From the NCBI GenBank assembly GCA_902618795.1, contig CACNCF010000003.1:1-64000 (forward strand): DNA of 64,000 nt, in the 5' to 3' direction. The stretch is from an uncultured Prochlorococcus sp. (lineage in GTDB: Bacteria; Cyanobacteriota; Cyanobacteriia; PCC-6307; Cyanobiaceae). The notes below the pieces were generated by a model that was not told where the DNA came from, ran no database searches, and worked only from the letters and a program-made list of their open reading frames with translations. A program made the position numbers and the translations under genes. Of the stretch, positions 62,250 through 64,000 are shown in pieces. Within the stretch, counting starts at the first letter, position 1; each line of letters begins with the position of its first letter.

Positions 62250-62498
62250 GTGAGCTCAGCAACTCCTGAGTTTCTTTTCGTTAGGCCTGGTGATTATGTC
62301 GCAATTAAAAAAGAAAATTGCGAAGATACTAAGGAAAAGGATGAAAATTATTGGGTCGGTCAAGTTATCGACTGTATTGGAGGAGCTAGAAATCCAAATT
62401 CATGGACCTTGTTTCAAGTTGCCAATATTGACAATGGAGAGATCACTATAATCAACGCCGATATTGTAGAAAAAATTTTGAAAACTTCTGGAAGTTAA
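62250..62498 (+). CDS. DUF3104 family protein
   Basis: 82 aa, GTG start. FVRPGDYVAIKKENCED, NYWVGQVIDCIGGARNPNSW, TLFQVANIDNGEITIINADI and VEKIL match the DUF3104 pattern of marine picocyanobacteria (GDxVAVx..WWxGQV...GGARxPxxxTLFQV). SH3-like small protein of unknown function. Confidence 0.82.
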   Translation: MSSATPEFLFVRPGDYVAIKKENCEDTKEKDENYWVGQVIDCIGGARNPNSWTLFQVANIDNGEITIINADIVEKILKTSGS

Positions 62499-62564
62499 TC
62501 TTAATCAAACAAACTTCTTTCAGTATTACAGAAACAAAAGGTAAAATGCAGGCTTTAAAAGGTA

Positions 62565-63455
62565 TTACCCCAATTCCAAGCAGGCAAGCCCGTATACTTG
62601 ATTCATTGGGCAGGAAGGTTTAATGCCTTTATACATTCTGTAAGTTTTTGATATTACCTCAAATCCCAAACTAGATAAAAGATAATTTGCGTAAGGATTC
62701 AGATTAGAGCAATCCAATAAAATTTGGGAATCTAATTCACCAACCAACTTCCTTATTAATAGTTCAGCAAGTGGTGGAGTATCCGCCAAAAGAGGTCCGA
62801 TTCTCCAACCTTGCCTATTATCCTCCAAGACACAAGGTCTTATTCTGCCAAATCCATGGCACATCCCATTATTATCGACAATTGCACTGACATTACCATG
62901 AGAATTTTTCAACCAGTCATTTAGAAAATGTGGCCTGGGACTAGGCTCTCTTTGATCATCATAAATTAAGACTGCTTCAGAAGAAATTTTATTACCCGGG
63001 ACAACTTTAAAAGAATGAAATTGATCTTTATAGAAATTTCTCAATGGCAAATCTTGAGAACCATTTAATTTCCATCGATTTGTAATGGAAGATTTTCTAA
63101 ACCCCCACTTTGCGTAATCATTTAATCTATCTGGGGCAGCCTCAAGACCAATACAATCAACATTTTTCAAATATTCGAGGGCATGTTTCCACAATCTCAC
63201 TCCATATCCATTATTCCTGAATTCTTTTTTAACGATAAATAAACCCATAAAACCATACGAGGAATTATATTTTATACACGCAATAGAGCCTATAGGATTA
63301 TTGTCTAAACAAGCTACCCATACCCCTTGTTTATCTGTATTTCTATAAATTGATAAATCATCCATTCCAGGAGAAAATCCTTCTAACCTTGCCCAGTTTG
63401 TTACTTCTGGTATTTCATTTATAGATATCAATCTAATTGAAAATTTTTCCCTCAT
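62565..63455 (-). CDS. GNAT family N-acetyltransferase (two GNAT-like halves)
   Basis: 296 aa. First half has the acetyl-CoA site region LFIVKKEFRNNGYGVRLWKH; second half has IRPCVLEDNRQGWRIGPLLA and a C-terminal YLLSSLGFEVISKTYRMYKG. The tandem layout resembles GNATs with a C-terminal non-catalytic repeat (YitH/HolE-like DUF1248 type). Substrate unknown. Confidence 0.85.
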   Translation of the reverse strand: MREKFSIRLISINEIPEVTNWARLEGFSPGMDDLSIYRNTDKQGVWVACLDNNPIGSIACIKYNSSYGFMGLFIVKKEFRNNGYGVRLWKHALEYLKNVDCIGLEAAPDRLNDYAKWGFRKSSITNRWKLNGSQDLPLRNFYKDQFHSFKVVPGNKISSEAVLIYDDQREPSPRPHFLNDWLKNSHGNVSAIVDNNGMCHGFGRIRPCVLEDNRQGWRIGPLLADTPPLAELLIRKLVGELDSQILLDCSNLNPYANYLLSSLGFEVISKTYRMYKGIKPSCPMNQVYGLACLELG

Positions 63456-63611
63456 AGAAATATACTAACCAAGAAAAATTTGAATTTTTAAAAGCAATAT
63501 TAATAAATTTGATTATTTCTCATAAATCATTCGCTTTGATTTAACTGCCTAAAAACCTTAATTATTTACAATTTATCCTCTGATATATTTAATACTATTC
63601 AAAGGTAAAAA

Positions 63612-64000
63612 ATGAAAATTTCTGATAAATTTCATTTAGAAGACATCTATAAATTAAAAAATACAGTTCTCACTGGTAAAACTGAAGATATAAAATGGCG
63701 GATTCATCATATCAATATAGTTTCTAAACTTTTGGATGAAAATAAAAAAGAGATAATTAAATCACTTTTTGTTGATCTCGGCAAATCTGAAATTGAAGGA
63801 CTTTCAGAAATCCTTTTAGTGAAAGAAGAAATTTCACTTATAAAAAAGAAACTCAATTATTGGATGCGACCAAAAAAGATTGATACCCCTTTTTATCTTT
63901 TTCCATCATCCTCCAAAGTTATTTATGAACCTCTTGGGTGTGTCTTAATTCTTGGTCCTTATAATTATCCATTACTTTATATTTTAAAACCATTGGTAAA
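63612..64000 (+). CDS. Aldehyde dehydrogenase, 3' partial
   Basis: Starts at ATG 63612 (MKISDKFHLEDIYKLKNTVL) and runs off the window. VIYEPLGCVLILGPYNYPLL is the ALDH family-3-type block (YEPLGVVLIIGPWNYP). The catalytic Cys is beyond the end. Substrate likely a long-chain aldehyde by family. Confidence 0.88.
   Translation, partial: MKISDKFHLEDIYKLKNTVLTGKTEDIKWRIHHINIVSKLLDENKKEIIKSLFVDLGKSEIEGLSEILLVKEEISLIKKKLNYWMRPKKIDTPFYLFPSSSKVIYEPLGCVLILGPYNYPLLYILKPLV

Overview
The window looks like a chromosome segment of a high-light-type Prochlorococcus (marine picocyanobacterium). It is very AT-rich and densely packed, with many gaps under 100 bp. It carries families typical of that lineage: PipX/PipY, SepF, a YlqD-like protein, LrtA-type HPF, a plastid-type terminal oxidase (PTOX), an Hli-like chlorophyll-binding motif, a Nif11-like peptide, and DUF1651, DUF1823, DUF3104, DUF3764 and DUF4278 proteins. 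It also has a glutamine riboswitch of the picocyanobacterial 'Downstream-peptide' type. The organism is inferred from these families and from base composition, not from a database search.

Region 1 (1-37.6 kb) is mostly conserved housekeeping. It starts inside a class A penicillin-binding protein and continues with rsmB and a four-gene block (DUF393, TIGR03643-like, DUF2256, photolyase-like). Next come trmH, a DppC-type permease, lepA, mqo, nfu, a glutamine riboswitch with a DUF4278 peptide, an ArsM-like methyltransferase beside a cysteine/cystine-lyase-like enzyme, an SDR, murE, a glutaredoxin-like gene, yidD and rpsD. A sulfur amino acid block follows (two cystathionine-type PLP enzymes and cysK), then queA, pdhC, a YlqD-like gene, an acyl-activating enzyme, lipB, hpf/lrtA, a DeoC-like gene, recO, a GT4 glycosyltransferase, proC, sepF, pipY, pipX, an EcfT-like gene, der, a DUF1823 gene, cobI, miaE and aroQ. 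LipB makes the lipoyl group that the PdhC lipoyl domain needs. PipX/PipY and the glutamine riboswitch are both nitrogen-status elements.

Two tRNA genes (Tyr-GTA and Thr-GGT) at 37.7-37.9 kb mark the change to Region 2 (38-63 kb), which looks accessory. It is full of very small genes, many of 28-47 codons with one hydrophobic segment and too short for standard gene callers. Interspersed are three small alpha/beta-barrel-type proteins, a DUF985 cupin, thiD/tenA, a second photolyase/cryptochrome, a proline iminopeptidase, two sugar transferases, a CPBP protease, arfB, a BCP peroxiredoxin, tatA, a Nif11-like peptide, a carotenoid-desaturase-like flavoprotein, a short PTOX convergent with an NdhF-N-terminus-like protein, an Hli-like miniprotein and a GNAT protein. 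The window ends inside an aldehyde dehydrogenase gene.

The most notable points are: a photolyase of the FeS-BCP family that has lost three of its four iron-sulfur cysteines; the glutamine riboswitch overlapping the leader of its peptide gene; a DeoC homologue lacking the Schiff-base lysine; a compact light/redox cluster near 60-62 kb; a probable minus-strand structured RNA at 46.97-47.3 kb; and the large set of unannotated microproteins. I saw no CRISPR array, insertion sequence, rRNA or phage module.
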